Source: Spirodela intermedia (lineage: Eukaryota > Streptophyta > Magnoliopsida > Alismatales > Araceae). Taken from it: DNA of 64,000 bases. The notes beneath the pieces were generated by a model. That model was not told where the DNA came from, did not search any database, and saw only the letters and a list, made by a program, of their open reading frames with translations. Positions 15,901 to 32,650 of the stretch are shown piece by piece (position 1 is the stretch's first letter; each line of letters starts with the position of its first letter). Position numbers and translations under genes: made by a program. The stretch spans positions 2,891,001-2,955,000 of the forward strand of contig LR746273.1 of assembly GCA_902729315.2 (NCBI GenBank), read 5' to 3'.

Positions 15901-16142
15901 AAACTGTTCTTGGGTTGATAGGAGGTGGCGGGGGGGATCGATCTTCCATCTCTTCGTATTACACTATCCGCATTCTTCATTGTATCTTTTGACCAGGAGA
16001 ACAAACCCTAGAATTGATGGAGTTCGGCTTCTTGGTTTGGCAGGAGGACGAGAGAGTGAGGAATAACAGGTTCGCACTCCTCAAGAAGATCGCAGACCTC
16101 CCCAGAGGAATTGTAGATCTGTCTGTTCTTCCTGGGTTCTGA
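901..16142 (+). CDS. EDD1: Glycyl-tRNA synthetase, bacterial-type, organellar (EDD1), 3' part with 19 exons
   Basis: Charges organellar tRNA-Gly in plastids and mitochondria. The family is a fusion of bacterial GlyRS alpha and beta subunits; only the beta part and anticodon-binding C terminus are in this window. Coding exons: 901-972, 1874-1956, 3217-3265, 6193-6255, 6753-6842, 6927-7013, 9363-9437, 9547-9605, 10860-10953, 11033-11251, 11895-11989, 13503-13593, 13674-13778, 13854-13892, 14273-14362, 14714-14815, 15231-15312, 15483-15568, 16044-16142. They sum to 1680 nt (559 codons plus stop) with all phases matching. Diagnostic motifs: SRPIRWILVLHG, LELPEE, KHQKYF, VANGAVN, ARYEDAKFF, MARHYALRDG, GCQPTSTNDPFGLRR, KIVEAYSRPTRI, and the ending VDLSVLPGF. 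Introns reach 2.9 kb. The alpha part and transit peptide lie upstream, and no earlier exon was found in 1-900. Identity is secure; a few splice sites could shift by some bases. Confidence 0.95.
5788..5816. repeat. Perfect 13-bp inverted repeat (hairpin) in an EDD1 intron
   Basis: Left arm AATCTCTGTTGAA (5788-5800), 3-base loop, right arm TTCAACAGAGATT (5804-5816). It sits in an extremely AT-rich patch (about 5570-5850) that looks like an old inserted element. No function is claimed. Confidence 0.75.
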
Positions 16143-16505
16143 AAGCCCAGGGCAGAGCCGATGATCCCGAGTGCTGTACGGTCGCCGTGTTGTTTCCTCT
16201 GTTCGATCATCGTTCACTCGGAGGTCGCGCTATTTCTTCTTTTATTTTATTTTACCAGCTTCCAACGGCATTGGCTTCTCACTTGTTTTGCCAATTTTTA
16301 TCCAAACTCCATTTTTTATTTACCCTTCTTTTGCTCTCTCTCTCTCTCTCTCTCTCATGTGTACCTTTTGCGGGGCTCTCTACAAATGTCGGCGAAGAGT
16401 CCCCACTAGAGAGAGTGATAATGAGTTAAAATGGTTATTAGGGATAAAAATGACGAGTTTTCCTGCGCCCCCTGTTGCTTTCTCTCTCCCGCTCTTTCAC
16501 TCTCT

Positions 16506-16546
<41 letters not shown>

Positions 16547-16879
16547 AATTGGGACAACTCCAAAGGGTTTTTCCTCAGGTGACGCAGCTCCGGCATCTTC
16601 CGCAGCCTGTTCGCCATGAGGCAGCAAGCTCCACATCACTATCTCACAGTAACAGGCCTTCGTCGTCGTCCTCAAGAATCATGCGGATTTGGTGTTGCAT
16701 GCCGTAGGTAATCATCCCGCAGCGCTGCTGCATTCGTGGGTTCCATCTCAGTGGCAGTGGTCACCCACTATCACGCTACCAAAGCGAGGCGGCGCCGCCT
16801 GACGACCTGCCCGAACACAGGAAGCAGGAAGGAAAGAGAAGCCGGTGATGAAACTGGAGACTCCCCCGTGGAGGAAGAA
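16143..16879. other. EDD1 3' UTR / PPR gene leader, with opposed (CT)n and (GA)n tracts
   Basis: Holds the EDD1 3' end and the upstream region of the PPR gene. A (CT)n run at about 16334-16356 and a (GA)n run at about 16508-16541 are mutually complementary and could pair across about 150 bases. Short upstream ORFs precede the PPR start: an 8-codon one beginning at 16681, and an out-of-frame one beginning near 16848 that overlaps the PPR ATG. No clear TATA box was recognised. Confidence 0.6.
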
Positions 16880-18757
16880 ATGTTGGCCCGCCACTGGAGA
16901 CCGCCCTTCCCCCGCTGGTCCGTGCGGCTGGGCAGCGCCGCTGGTGCGGCGGTGCCCTCGAGCAACTGGGCGATCAGCCGGCTCGTCAGGGACGGGGATG
17001 TGGATTCCGCCCGGAGGCTGTTCGACGCAATGCCGGTGAAGAATCTCGTCTCCTGGAACCTGATGCTGGCGGCGTACTCCAAGAAGCCCGGCCGCCTGGC
17101 GGAGGCCCGGGAGCTCTTCGCCGAAATCCCCTCGCCGGACGTTGTTTCCTTCAACACGATGCTCTCCTGCCACTTCCGCAACGGCGACGCCGAAGGCGCT
17201 CGCCGCCTCTTCAACCAAATGCCCGCCAGGGACTGCGTCTCCTGGAACGCCATGATCTCCGGGCTGGCGGAGAACGGGGCGACGGATGAGGCGCGGGGGG
17301 TCTTCTCCGCCATGCCGGAGAAGAATCTCGTCTCCTGGAACACAATGATCGCCGGGCTGGTGCGGGCCGGGGATCTGGCCCTCGCCGAGAAGTACTTCCG
17401 GGAAGCTCCGGACAAGGACGACGTCGTCCTGCAGACGGTGATGATCAGCGGGTACATGGCCGCCGGAGAGGTCGACAGGGCGCGGTCCCTCTTCGACGGG
17501 ATGCCCGCCAGGAATCCGGTGACTTGGAACGCCATGATCTCCGGCTTCGTCGACAACCAGCAACCGGAGAACGCGCTGAAGATCTTCCAGGCGGCACTGG
17601 GCGGCGGCTCTAGCCCCCGCCTCAGACCCAACTCCTCCACATTGAGCAGCGCACTCCTGGGCTGCAGCCATCTTTCTGCCCTCGAATTGGGCAAGCAAAT
17701 CCATCAACTCGCCTGCAAGCTCCCCCTGATCCTCGACCCCGTCGTGGGGACGTCGCTCGTCAGCATGTACTGCAAGTGCGGCGATCTAGGCGCCGCACGC
17801 AAACTGTTCGAGGAAATGCCTCGAAGGGACGTCGTCACCTGGAACGCTATCATCTCCGGCCACGCCCTCCACGGCCGCGGCGGGGAGGCCCTCAAACTGT
17901 TCCACGAGATGACAAACAACCAGGGGATCCTCCCCAACTGGGTCACCTTTGTCGCCGCCCTCTCGGCCTGCGCCCACGCCGGCATGGTGGGCGCCGGCCG
18001 GCGCATCTTCCGCTCCATGAGGGAGCGGTACGGCGTGGATCCCCGCCCCGACCACTACTTCCCCATGGTGGACCTCCTCTGCAGGGCCGGCTTGCTGGCT
18101 GAGGCGGCGGAGCTGATCCGCCGATCACCCTTCCGTCCCCATGGAGCCCTCTTCGGGGCCCTCCTGGGGGCCTGCAGGGCGCAGAAAAACCCCGAGCTCG
18201 CGGAGTTCGCCGCCGGGAGGCTCCTCGAGCTCAACCCGAGGAGCGCTGGCGCCTACGTGCAGCTGGCCAACGTCTACGCCGCCGCCGGCCGGTGGGAGGA
18301 CGTCTCCAGAGTCCGGCGGCTGATGAGGGAGGGGAAACTCGTCAAGGCCCCCGGGTGCAGCTGGATCGAGGCGAAGGGCGCTGTCCACGTATTCCGTTCA
18401 GGGGACCGCCGCCACCGGGAGCTGGAGGCCATATGGGCCAAGCTGGCGGAGCTGGAGGAGGCCATGAAGAGGGCTGGCCATGCGCCGCATCTCGGGTCGG
18501 CGGGTCACGACGTTGTGGTGGAGGAGAAGGAGCGGATGCTGCTAGGGCATAGCGAGAAGCTCGCCATCGCCTTCGGGCTGCTGGCCGTCCCCGCATGGGC
18601 GACGATCCGCGTGTTCAAGAACCTCAGGGTCTGCGTGGACTGCCACAACGCCACCAAGCTCATCTCCACTCTCGAAGGGAGAGAGATCGTCGTCAGGGAT
18701 ACCTCCAGATTCCACCATTTCAGGGATGGTTCCTGTTCCTGTGGGGACTTCTGGTGA
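16880..18757 (+). CDS. PLS-class pentatricopeptide repeat protein with E/E+ and DYW domains (organellar RNA editing type)
   Basis: Intronless gene of 625 codons from the ATG at 16880. The frame is open back to about 16712 but has no earlier ATG. PPR motifs run through most of the protein, with repeated blocks such as SWNAMISG, SWNTMIAG and TWNAIISGHALHG. E/E+ motifs follow (GALLGACRAQKNPELAEFAA, PGCSWIEAKG), then a complete DYW domain. The deaminase-type metal site is present: HSE (H557, E559), C585 and C588 in CVDCH, and a terminal CSCGDFW, so the last tripeptide is DFW rather than DYW. The family edits cytidines to uridines in plastid or mitochondrial RNA; the target is unknown. From memory of the family it most resembles Arabidopsis At4g16835 along its whole length. 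The very GC-rich coding sequence produces long antisense shadow frames. The short basic N terminus suggests mitochondrial or plastid import. Confidence 0.95.
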   Translation: MLARHWRPPFPRWSVRLGSAAGAAVPSSNWAISRLVRDGDVDSARRLFDAMPVKNLVSWNLMLAAYSKKPGRLAEARELFAEIPSPDVVSFNTMLSCHFRNGDAEGARRLFNQMPARDCVSWNAMISGLAENGATDEARGVFSAMPEKNLVSWNTMIAGLVRAGDLALAEKYFREAPDKDDVVLQTVMISGYMAAGEVDRARSLFDGMPARNPVTWNAMISGFVDNQQPENALKIFQAALGGGSSPRLRPNSSTLSSALLGCSHLSALELGKQIHQLACKLPLILDPVVGTSLVSMYCKCGDLGAARKLFEEMPRRDVVTWNAIISGHALHGRGGEALKLFHEMTNNQGILPNWVTFVAALSACAHAGMVGAGRRIFRSMRERYGVDPRPDHYFPMVDLLCRAGLLAEAAELIRRSPFRPHGALFGALLGACRAQKNPELAEFAAGRLLELNPRSAGAYVQLANVYAAAGRWEDVSRVRRLMREGKLVKAPGCSWIEAKGAVHVFRSGDRRHRELEAIWAKLAELEEAMKRAGHAPHLGSAGHDVVVEEKERMLLGHSEKLAIAFGLLAVPAWATIRVFKNLRVCVDCHNATKLISTLEGREIVVRDTSRFHHFRDGSCSCGDFW

Positions 18758-19470
18758 GGAGGGAGAGGAAGATGAAGCCATGTTCCTACTCTGGAAAGGA
18801 AGATGGCGTACAGGCAGCCCTCCTACTCTGAACTAAAAAGCAGGAAAGATTAGAAATTTCTTTCCAGAGCGACTCGCCTGGTTTCTCCCTTGTGGGCTCT
18901 CTCTCTCTCTCTCTCTCTCTAAATTCTATCTCTACGAAATTTTAGATGCTAACCCCATCAATTACTGGGTTTCTAATCATTCCAAAAGATGAAGAGGGAG
19001 GGTAAAATTCAGCCCTTTCACGCAGGCAAAACGACGTAATTTATCTTAGGTTCATCAAGAATCAACAGGGGAACCCCATTGAGGTTCTTAAGGATTGCCT
19101 TTTTCTTCATATACACAGACTTCCTTCCACAGAGCCCGAACCCCGATGACAGACTCATCAGGATCTATTTGCATTCTCAGATGACGCGGAATCATAATAA
19201 GACATCCTTTGAATTCTTCTCACGTTTCAATGGAGAGAACAGAGGGAAAGAGGGAGGATACTAGCGAAAGTGGGTTGGTCCCCACGAGCACGACCAAAAA
19301 AAAAGAGACCCCATCGACCACCACACACCATCGTAACCTAGAGGAGGGAGAAAAAGATGAACTCTAAACAAGGCTCAGACAGTTCGCTTGAAAAAGGAAA
19401 AGAGACGACGCTGGGTCTGCGGTTGATTAGATTACCTTACAGGGAAAGAAAGAGATGGCGTCCTGAAGGG
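18758..19470. other. Convergent 3' regions of the PPR and MAGO genes
   Basis: No coding sequence is recognised. It contains a (CT)n run at about 18897-18920 and should hold both 3' UTRs, since the flanking genes end toward each other. Confidence 0.6.
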
Positions 19471-22423
19471 CTAAGACTGGATGGGCTTGATCTTGAAGTG
19501 GAGAGATATGAGAGAGAACACGAAGCACTTCAGGTCCTGCAACCACAAAAAAAAAGCAAAGAATTCAAGGGATTTCCATTGAGAGAGAATGCCCCTCTTC
19601 TTCCTTCCTCCTGAGCAGTGTGCATCAGAGCAAGATTTCCAGGTCCAGATAGAAAAGAAAAAGGAATAAAATAAGATCTTTGTTTGTTTTTTTTACATTT
19701 ATTATAGACAAAAATGGTTACACTTCTCTCAAGTCAAACTTGGGTGCCACAAGAGATTTTCCCTTTCTAAAGGAGGGAATCATAAAAGATATCATCGAAC
19801 TGAGGACCAGAATGCAAATCAGCACGTCTTAACTTGGGAAATCAAGGAAATCCAGACATTCATTAAGAGTCAGCGTATGGTATCACTAAGCAGAAGAGGC
19901 TAAAAAGTCAAAGTTTCGATGGATTGAAGTATTGACACTAATCTGACGAGGGAAAATGGTCAGAAACCTTCTGATGGGAAAAATAATTCGCATTAATCAG
20001 TGGCGTACGGAGGGTCTCTCCCATTATTCGAACTAAAACAATTTATCTATGGAACAGTATATTTATACATCTCTAGCCCTAGTTTATACATCCTCATATC
20101 ACCAACCTTCTTAATTAGGTCTAAAGTTCACCAAATGGGAAACATTTAAGATGAAATCATAAAAGCGTCAAGACATTACTTTCTCGAGATCATCTTAATC
20201 TTCCATGCCCTGTCAGTCGATGAGCTCTTTAGCATCAATGACCAGTTCTTAGATTGATGATCACAGGCAATCCATGTCAAAGATGAATATAGACATGTCA
20301 CCAATCAACAGACGAGCTTTAACATTCTGAAAATCCATTTTATGGAGTATTTATCAACGTTCTTCGTTTAGCCTAAGAACACTGCATTACTTGAAAATGT
20401 ACAGGAGCAGAGTTTAAATGATTGCTTCAATTGGGCAAGGTCGCTCGCCCACGTTGATCAAGTAGACAAACAAGCGTAAATCAATGTCAAGGTGACTAAG
20501 ATGAGTATAAACTTTCCTGAAGCTCCGAATAAGAGCAAGTTGGACCAAGCATAAATGGCCTGAAGAATTGCAGGATTCAGAAAGCTTTTTCGCTAAGAAA
20601 TTTTCTCAGGGATCAAAGGGATAGAAAAACAAGCAGCAATCAATCCTGACACAAAAAACATGCTTGGAGGACGATATGTCAACAGACGACGGTTTCTTTC
20701 GCTTTTTAAAGGGATTTATGTTGGCATGGTGAAGGCGTTCGACGTTTCATGCACTTCATTAAGAAAGGACAATCGAAGTATCAAGCCAATTCAACAACTA
20801 GGCCATGTCTGAGATACACTAATGTTCTGCTACTTTCAAAACAAGGGGCAGCGGAAAAGTAAGCTCCTACTATCAAGACACTCCGCCCAAAGCAAGTAGG
20901 GTTGAGGATGATATTCTTAAACGAGGCAAGTAAGAAAGTTTGAACTTGAGCAGTAAAGATTCTTCGATTCTCCAAAAGGCACCCTATTTCCTGATAGAGT
21001 ATAAGGAATAATCTTTGTTTATGCTCCTCTCAGATGGAATATGGTAAGCAACGGGTGCCCAGTCTTCTTTTGGGAGCATGTTTACTACAAGATACTAAAT
21101 GAAGACAGACGAAGAAAAATGAAGAAAGGCCGTGAACTGTAACTCGAGCATCTGCACAGCTCATGGAATACTAGGGGACTCAATTGTGAGCGGTTTTCAT
21201 GAAATAAAGCATTCAGACAGAAACTAGCTAAGACGTTTCGCGTTCATCAAAGCCCGGTTGATTGAACCTGTTACAGAAGGAACCTGGTAAAAATGTTAAT
21301 CCACTCAATCTTCCGTAAAATAAGTTGTGGCCAGATCCTGAGGACAAAGAGTAGTAGGCACATATCATAAATTTGCGTTAAAAGGAGATTGGGAATGTGT
21401 TATCACACTGATGAGTTTTCACTAAGTAAAAATTCCTGGGGTCCTAACTAGTAGGGTAGACTAATGCAAGGAGAAGTGTTATAAGAAAAAATCATTACAG
21501 TTCCAGTTATAAGCGTCTGCTCAACAAGAAATATTATGCTCTTTCCATTTCAGAGCAGAAAAATATTTCACAATTTTTTCCGTAGGGTTCTACGCAGTCC
21601 GTGTTATTATCCTTCTTCTTAGCTAAATAATGTGACAGATTTTTCTGCTCAAGAAAGCCATATCCTGTTTTCTACACCATCAGCGATGGAGATTACCTCC
21701 TTCAGGATGCCACTAACTCACCTATAATTTATAATGAATGAAATACTGTCTTTAGAGAGAGAGAAAGACATGAATGAAAGTTTTCCAGTTACCAACAAAC
21801 CTGGACAAGATAGTAGAAGATGCGAAGGCCCTCAGGATCACGGCTAGTTTGGACGTCGACGAGGGACCCAATCTTGGATGTGGTGAAGGAGATGTGTTCA
21901 TTCCCCATCACAATCTCCAATTCCTGTCTACCAACTCTGTCTGGTTCGGGCCAGTTGTTGTCATCTTCTTTCATGATCTGTACCATCGACGGCCAAATCA
22001 GGAGCCAGAGCATGATGAGAGTCCACAGAAAAATACAAAAACAAAAACCAAAACTTACAAAGAAAAACACCAAAATCACCTAAAAATGTAAATCCCACCA
22101 AAAACCCTAAGACAAACAAAAACCCCAGCACTAAAATCACCAAAAAAATAGAGGGCAAGCGAGAAAGGAGGAAAGAGTACCTCGCTCTCCGCGATGATGC
22201 GGCGGCACTCGCGGATGACAGCGGGGGTCACGAAGAGCTCCTTCCGAATCATGGTGTCGTTCTTGTAGTTGGAGTTGTTGGCGTATCGAAGCTTGCCGTC
22301 GGGGCGGAACTCAAACTCCAGGAACTCATGACCGAACTTGCCCTTGTGCCCCACGTAGTAGCGGAGGTAGAACTCGTCTCCACCAGCTTGCTGCCCCCTC
22401 TCTTCGCCCCCCCTCGCCGTCAT
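19471..22423 (-). CDS. MAGO: Mago nashi homolog, exon junction complex core subunit
   Basis: MAGO pairs with Y14 and clamps eIF4A3 onto spliced mRNA 5' of exon junctions, acting in mRNA localisation, export and decay. Exons, in transcription order: 22423-22181, 21977-21801, 19536-19471. The 81, 59 and 21 codons give 161 residues. Nearly invariant family blocks are present: [81 protein letters not shown] and [18 protein letters not shown]. The small third exon lies beyond a 2.26-kb intron. The protein ends in an extra QS after the usual KPI terminus, and has a Gly-rich N-terminal extension (residues 1-15) before the conserved core. The ATG at 22423 is the only plausible start. The frame stays open upstream without another ATG. 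Confidence 0.96.
19537..21800 (-). other. Second intron of MAGO
   Basis: A 2.26-kb intron between the conserved codons ending FYYLVQ and starting DLKCFVF. It is AT-rich, and no gene or mobile element was recognised in it. Confidence 0.75.
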
Positions 22424-24142
22424 GGTTAACCTAGCTCTCCCTCTCCGGTTTTCTCTCTCCCTCAGCCTCCTCCACTGGTCTTTATAGTTCCGTCGAGGAA
22501 ACTTGGGGCAGATGGCCGGGGTACGGAAGGGAAGCGCCGCCATCGATGTTTTAAGAACCGTATGAACCGGACCGGTGTAACCCACGAACCGGACCCGACG
22601 CCCGGTCCAATCTAGTCTTACTAAAGAACCCTTTGATTTCAAATGATGAAAGTGGTAATTATCCTGTTTATTTCGAGTGGTAATAAATTTTATTTATTTA
22701 AAATTATACGAATTTTTCATATAAAATACTATTTACAACCATTTCCGTAATATTATTATGTACATAATTGTATACGGTTCATAGTTATAATATTTAATTA
22801 TATGTACGTAATGGATGGATGTCCCCTTGACTGCATGAGTCTAAGATAACACGGTTGTTCCCAAAGTCTTTAAAAACCCATTTAAAAAGAAAAAGTGATC
22901 TTCCAACATTCAAACGGATTAAAAATTACTTTCTTCTTTTTGTTGATTTTGGTAGAAAGTCAACGATCGTCTCAAAAATGCTATTAAAATGGCACTTGAA
23001 AATTTTCTTAAGAAGAAATGTTTACTATGATGACCATATATCCCAATAGAAAATCATAAGAATATATTAGGGTTTTTGCCGATTTCTTTATAAACCCATT
23101 TGAAAAAAAGTGATCTTCCAACATTCAAGCGAATTAAGATTTTCTTTCCTCTTTTGTTGATCTTGGTGGAAAGTCAACGATCGAGTCTCAAAATGCTATT
23201 AAAATGGCACTTGAATACTTGTTCAATGATAACCGTACATCCCGATACAAAATCATAAGAATATATCTCAATCCATTTAGAGTAAGCTGGTTTCTATCTT
23301 TAAATCTTCAGATATTGTACGGTGATTGGGGAGGCCATCCATCACTTATTATTTATATAAGATTGAGCGAAAGAAAAAAAAAGATTTATATATTTAAAGT
23401 TTCAAGATCAGTTTCTAAGAGCGAGCGAGTCATTAAGAGAGAGAGAGAGGGAGAGAGAGAGAGAGAGAGAGAGAGGTTTCTTTGTTTGGATTTGAGTACG
23501 ATGGGTAATATGATTGCATTATCATAAAAGACTTTATTACCATGCAGTGGATTTGACAAAGAAGTAGCCCATTATTACCAACCATCCAACACTATCATCA
23601 AAAAGGGGAGGCGGCTTCAACCGTACCAAGTCTTTCAGGTTCATAGATAATTCGCCGCCCGCAAAGTTTTCCTCAGAAAGTCAACGACCAGCCCACTAGG
23701 CGAGGCCCCTCATGAAGCCTACAGTCCTGGCCGGTCACCACAGCATCAAACATGAAATCCCAGTTGTAGGCTAATCTGAGAACTCCGAGCAAGTCATCAC
23801 TCTTTCACCTACAAGGGACCACCTTGCGCCACACCAACTCCTATCATCCCCTAATGGATGGCTAGACAAAGGTTGTCTATAGAGGTTTTGAAACTTGCTT
23901 CTAGTGTTTTGCAAGAGACCACCCCTGTTTAATGGTATTCAAACAGTGGGCTACAATTATTTTGCCAAATATACATAAATTGTACCCGAATTCTCCCACG
24001 TGCAGCAGCTTCCTGGAGCCTGAAGAAAGATAATGCCACAAGCAAGCATTAGAGAGAGAACGAAACGTAGAACGTGTTTCAAAAAACTTTCCTGCGTTGA
24101 CTAAATTAGATCTAACATGGGGGAGTAGCGATACCATTAACG
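22424..24142. other. MAGO upstream region and MAP kinase 3' region
   Basis: The first ~200 bases hold the presumed MAGO 5' UTR and promoter. An AT-rich part follows with a tandem duplication (about 22866-23266). A (GA)n run lies at about 23436-23476. The rest, to 24142, should include the MAP kinase 3' UTR. No further coding sequence is supported. Confidence 0.55.
22866..23266. repeat. Tandem direct duplication, about 190 bp per unit
   Basis: Unit 1 (about 22866-23062) and unit 2 (about 23088-23266) share, in the same order, AGTGATCTTCCAACATTCAA, GAAAGTCAACGATCG, ATGCTATTAAAATGGCACTT and AAAATCATAAGAATATAT. The units differ by small indels and substitutions, so the duplication is not recent. 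Confidence 0.85.
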
Positions 24143-31624
<7,482 letters not shown>

Positions 31625-31733
31625 AGCCCGGCTCTACCGGCGTCCGAGAACAGCGGCGGAAGGTAGCTCCAAGCCCCTCTCACCTCCCGATCTGAAAGGA
31701 GAGAAGGACGAGGGAAGTGGAGGCACAGTTGAC

Positions 31734-31767
<34 letters not shown>

Positions 31768-32650
31768 AGAAGAAGAAGATGAAGAACAAGAAGAAGAGAT
31801 GAATGGAGAGAGGGGGAGGACTTCGGAGGGCAGATCGTCGCCCAGAGGGGGGTAGATGAGTGGGAAATGGGGAAGGAACGATTGGGGACAAAAAAAAAGT
31901 CGATCTGGGAGCGTTAAACTGACTTTCCAGAACACGTGAAAAGTGTAAGATTCAGTCCTCTTTTCTCTCTCCTCCCTTCCCTGCCCCTTTGTTTCGAAAA
32001 TATATCTCCCTCTGTCTCTCTCTCTCTCTCCTCAAGCTGTCGCAAGTCGAACCGTACGGTCATGAGGTTTTAGAGAAAGTTCTGAATAAAACTGAGTATT
32101 ACAAGCGTACCCTGACTAGTTTTCAATTTCAATGCGTTTGTGAACAGTGAAGAGAAGAGCGATTACGCAAATCATATCAAAGCGGGGTTAAATTTAATAA
32201 GCAAAGATATTATTAAGGGGTTTCACGAAAAGTGCGAGCCTCACCAACTACCACTATTGGGCAAGAAGCCGTCAGAAATTAACCACCCGCCTCAACTTGC
32301 ACGTCGGTCAACCAACTGGCGCGCGACGACTTTTCAACGAGGGCGCCGGGGTCTGCCGGTAAATTTCACGGATAAGGGGTCTTGTGACCGGAGAATTGCC
32401 ACGTGGAAGGGAAATACGGCATCCACAGCGGGCCGGTTCGGGCCGAGCCTTCGGGTTTTGTTGGCCCGATGACCCGCAAATGAGAAGCGGGAAAACCACC
32501 ACCATCACCTTCCGCAACTGAGAAGCATGAAAAATCCCGTTCTTCGTGAACTCCACGGAAAGAAGAGGAAGAATGGGGAGAAAGAGAAGAAGAAGACGGC
32601 GGCAACGGTGGTGGAGGAGATGGAGGGAGCAGAAGGCGTGGAGATCAGCA
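31625..32650. other. MAP kinase promoter/leader and RPL5 3' region
   Basis: On the minus strand this region precedes the kinase ATG. It holds a mixed trinucleotide tract (31734-31797), a (CT)n run near 32018-32035, and a GC-rich stretch at about 32280-32480. The last ~100 bases should be the uL5c 3' UTR. No extra gene is seen. Confidence 0.55.
31734..31797. repeat. Trinucleotide tract (ACG)n followed by (AAG)n in the kinase 5' leader
   Basis: Plus strand shows about 11 ACG units (31734-31766), then imperfect AAG units to about 31797. On the minus strand this lies 110-175 bases upstream of the MAP kinase ATG, so it is probably transcribed in the 5' UTR. Confidence 0.85.

Noticed and set aside
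901-16142. Bacterial contamination or horizontal transfer for the bacterial-type GlyRS
   Set aside because: The gene is split by 18 plant-type introns in the window and is the normal organellar enzyme of plants.
16736-16879. N-terminal extension of the PPR protein from 16736
   Set aside because: The first codon there is GTG, and no ATG occurs in frame before 16880.
16748-18055. Long antisense frames (over 300 codons) across the PPR gene
   Set aside because: They mirror the GC-rich codon pattern of the PPR coding strand and show no protein-family features.
22424-22642. Upstream extension of the MAGO frame to 22642
   Set aside because: The extension begins at TTG, has no ATG, and MAGO proteins start just before the conserved FYLRYYVG block.
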